Notes under the pieces: model-generated
Told to the model about the DNA's origin: nothing
Databases searched by the model: none
The model's input: only the letters and a program-made list of their open reading frames with translations
Assembly (NCBI GenBank): GCA_915070155.1
Contig: CAJZFK010000039.1
Coordinates: 1 to 6,548 of the forward strand
Length of the DNA stretch: 6,548 nucleotides
Reading direction: 5' to 3'
Origin: an uncultured Candidatus Saccharibacteria bacterium
GTDB lineage: Bacteria; Patescibacteriota; Saccharimonadia; Saccharimonadales; Saccharimonadaceae
Position numbers and translations under genes: made by a program
In this document: one piece after another, positions 5,468 through 6,548 of the stretch
Layout: every line of letters begins with the position of its first letter
How positions within the stretch are numbered: the first letter of the stretch is position 1

Positions 5468-6421
5468 TTATTCCTCATCATACTCATCTTCAATCTCTTG
5501 GTCTAGAATCTCTTCAATCACGTCTTCCAGCGTAATAATTCCCAGCTCCGTTTCATCGTCCATCACCACAAACAAATGATTGTGCGTTTGAATGAATCGA
5601 CTTAAGACTGTGTCCAGGCGCGACCTCTTGTCAATATCGTAAATTTTATCGCGGTACAATTGGCTAATTGGCAACGGCAAATCTCGTCCAACGACATCCT
5701 TCACGTATAAAACTCCGACCAATTCCCCGTCAGATTGAACTGGAATTCGCGAATGTCCAGCGTGCTTAATCTGAGCTAGTAGAGTCGCGTCCAGCTCGTC
5801 ATCCAAATCCACGACAAAAACCTCGCTCATCGGCGTAACCAAATCGCCAGCCGTCTTTTTACTAAACTGCAACGCACCCGCCGCAATTCGACTTTCGTCA
5901 TAATCAACCGGACTATCCGACCTAACGGCGTGCTCATGAATAATCTCCTCCAGCTCCTGATGAGAATATAATTGCGATGTTTCCTTACCCAGCCAGCAAT
6001 TCAACAATTTCGACATCGGCTGAGCAAGCGGCCAAAATAGCACGTAAATTACATCAAGCAACCAAAAGAAATATCGCACAAATCGATATCCACGCTGCGA
6101 GAAAATCGCCTGTGGCAAAATCTCGCCAAACATCGTGATGAGAAGCGTCGCAATCAAACCGCCAACCACGCCATTCGTCATATTGCCAAGCAAAATTGAC
6201 ATCGCAGTATTCACGCCGACATTGCCAAGCAAAATACAGAAAATCAGATAATAACCGTCTTTTCGGTATCGATACACTCGTGCCGCAATTTTGTCGCCCT
6301 GCCTGGCCTTTCGCTTCAAGTCATCAGGCCGCGCCATCATTAAGCCAATATTCAGCCCGGAAAATAGCCCAGAAAGTGCCAATAAAACAGCCGCCGCCAG
6401 CCATAATAAAACATCAGACAT
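5468..6421 (-). CDS. CNNM-type (DUF21) membrane protein with CBS pair, putative Mg2+/divalent cation transporter
   Basis: 317 residues. Residues 1-145 are a CNNM/DUF21 transmembrane domain with helices at about 4-26, 57-79, 85-107 and 114-139 and the hallmarks LSGLFSGLNIGLM (16-28), LLGNVGVNTAMSILL (64-78) and FGEILPQAIFSQRG (98-111). Residues 192-310 are a CBS pair: DLVTPMSEVFVV, HSRIPVQSDGELVGVLYVKDVV, then HLFVVMDDETELGIITLEDVIEEIL. CNNM/CorC proteins export or exchange Mg2+ and other divalent ions, with ATP-Mg binding to the CBS pair. The motif wording is closer to eukaryotic-style CNNM than to classic CorC/HlyC, and the protein stops right after CBS2 with an acidic tail (DQEIEDEYDEE), lacking the CorC_HlyC C-terminal domain. 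The ATG (6419-6421) has AGAGGT 7 nt upstream. A small ORF overlaps its start. The transported ion is inferred from the family only. Confidence 0.93.
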   Translation of the reverse strand: MSDVLLWLAAAVLLALSGLFSGLNIGLMMARPDDLKRKARQGDKIAARVYRYRKDGYYLIFCILLGNVGVNTAMSILLGNMTNGVVGGLIATLLITMFGEILPQAIFSQRGYRFVRYFFWLLDVIYVLFWPLAQPMSKLLNCWLGKETSQLYSHQELEEIIHEHAVRSDSPVDYDESRIAAGALQFSKKTAGDLVTPMSEVFVVDLDDELDATLLAQIKHAGHSRIPVQSDGELVGVLYVKDVVGRDLPLPISQLYRDKIYDIDKRSRLDTVLSRFIQTHNHLFVVMDDETELGIITLEDVIEEILDQEIEDEYDEE

Positions 6422-6491
6422 AATTATAACCTCTAATCTGAATTACAGCTAAAAACATCCTGTCAGAAAATAACTCCAATAAAAAATCCAT
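6414..6491 (-). CDS. Possible 25-codon leader peptide (leaderless uORF) before the CNNM gene
   Basis: From the ATG at 6489-6491 an open frame of 25 codons runs to TGA at 6414-6416. It starts MDFLLELFSDRMFLAVIQIRG and ends YNYV, hydrophobic overall. Its stop lies within the first codons of the CNNM gene (8-nt overlap, different frame), an arrangement typical of translational coupling. No Shine-Dalgarno precedes it, but an extended -10 box ends 7 nt upstream, so the transcript would begin at or beside the ATG. A short ORF can arise by chance in such a leader; position and overlap are what make it worth listing. Confidence 0.35.
   Translation of the reverse strand: MDFLLELFSDRMFLAVIQIRGYNYV
6438..6466 (-). 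ncRNA. Weak stem-loop in the CNNM mRNA leader
   Basis: In the minus-strand RNA, CUGACAG (6460-6466) can pair with CUG (6446-6448) and UCAG (6438-6441), giving seven pairs with a 4-nt bulge (6442-6445) and an 11-nt loop. It lies just before the Shine-Dalgarno AGAGGT (6429-6434) and within the small ORF. It is too small to assign to a known riboswitch class. Confidence 0.2.
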
Positions 6492-6498
6492 ATCTTTA

Positions 6499-6507
6499 AT
6501 TATAGCA
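6499..6507 (-). promoter_or_regulatory. Extended -10 promoter of the CNNM gene
   Basis: TGCTATAAT on the minus strand is a perfect extended -10 element. No good -35 is found 16-18 nt upstream, which extended -10 promoters can tolerate. Transcription would begin near 6491-6492, giving a 70-nt leader to the CNNM start and placing the small-ORF ATG at the very 5' end. Confidence 0.6.
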
Positions 6508-6513
6508 AAATTA

Positions 6514-6525
6514 CAAGTTGACTTG
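6514..6525. repeat. Short inverted repeat upstream of the CNNM promoter
   Basis: CAAGT-TG-ACTTG has perfect 5-bp arms and lies about 7 bp upstream of the extended -10. It could be an operator for this promoter or for a divergent gene beyond the window edge; the arms are short enough to occur by chance. Confidence 0.3.
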
Positions 6526-6548
6526 CGGATAAATCGCCCGAGTTGTTT

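Noticed and set aside
6423..6428. Second TATAAT just before the CNNM ATG as its promoter
   Set aside because: It ends one base... before the start codon region, so transcription would begin inside the gene; the AGAGGT Shine-Dalgarno and the upstream extended -10 explain the start better.
1..6548. Alternative genetic code with TGA as a sense codon
   Set aside because: TGA terminates the ABC ATPase at its expected length, TAA and TAG end the others, and no conserved domain needs TGA read as Gly or Trp.

Overview
This is a compact bacterial segment in which every convincing gene lies on the minus strand. Read in the direction of transcription (right to left), it holds a CNNM-type membrane protein with a CBS pair, an acidic protein of unknown function, a four-gene unit (MacB/FtsX-type ABC permease, ABC ATPase, PadR repressor, multidomain PspC membrane protein), undecaprenyl-diphosphatase UppP, and the first 29 codons of seryl-tRNA synthetase, cut by the window edge. 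TAA, TAG and TGA are all used as stops (TGA ends the ABC ATPase), so the TGA-to-glycine recoding of Gracilibacteria and Absconditabacteria does not apply. Gaps are short, GTG starts are common (uppP, padR, permease) and Shine-Dalgarno sites are clear before most genes. Protein styles and compactness fit a small-genome bacterium, with Patescibacteria/Saccharibacteria (TM7) my best guess; nothing here proves the taxon.

Region by region. (1) 6414-6548: leader of the CNNM gene, with an extended -10 promoter and a 25-codon leaderless small ORF whose stop overlaps the CNNM start. (2) 5468-6421 and 4794-5444: CNNM protein and acidic unknown, 23 nt apart, probably co-transcribed. (3) 4675-4793: promoter region of the ABC operon, with TTGACT as -35, two candidate -10 boxes and three nested palindromes that make a good repressor operator. 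(4) 1065-4674: permease, ATPase, PadR and PspC protein, with a 10-nt gap, an 11-nt overlap and a 1-nt TAATG overlap, so clearly one translationally coupled operon. (5) 160-999: uppP with its own extended -10 promoter. (6) 1-146: a possible terminator after uppP, then a TATAAT box only 6 nt from the serS ATG, which suggests a leaderless mRNA.

The most coherent biology is an envelope-response cassette. PadR probably represses its own operon through the palindromes over the -10 region. The PspC protein combines a helical N-terminal domain of the kind found next to PadR regulators, a PspC core, further membrane helices and a DUF4097-like beta domain, and could be the sensor. The two-part ABC system would be the output, exporting a lipophilic or peptide compound or remodelling the envelope. 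UppP (lipid-carrier recycling) lies directly downstream. The parts are known families. What may be new is their combination, the operator layout and the leaderless small ORF in front of a putative Mg2+/divalent-cation transporter. I see no RNA gene, CRISPR array, insertion sequence or prophage, and no gene-free stretch over 300 bases.
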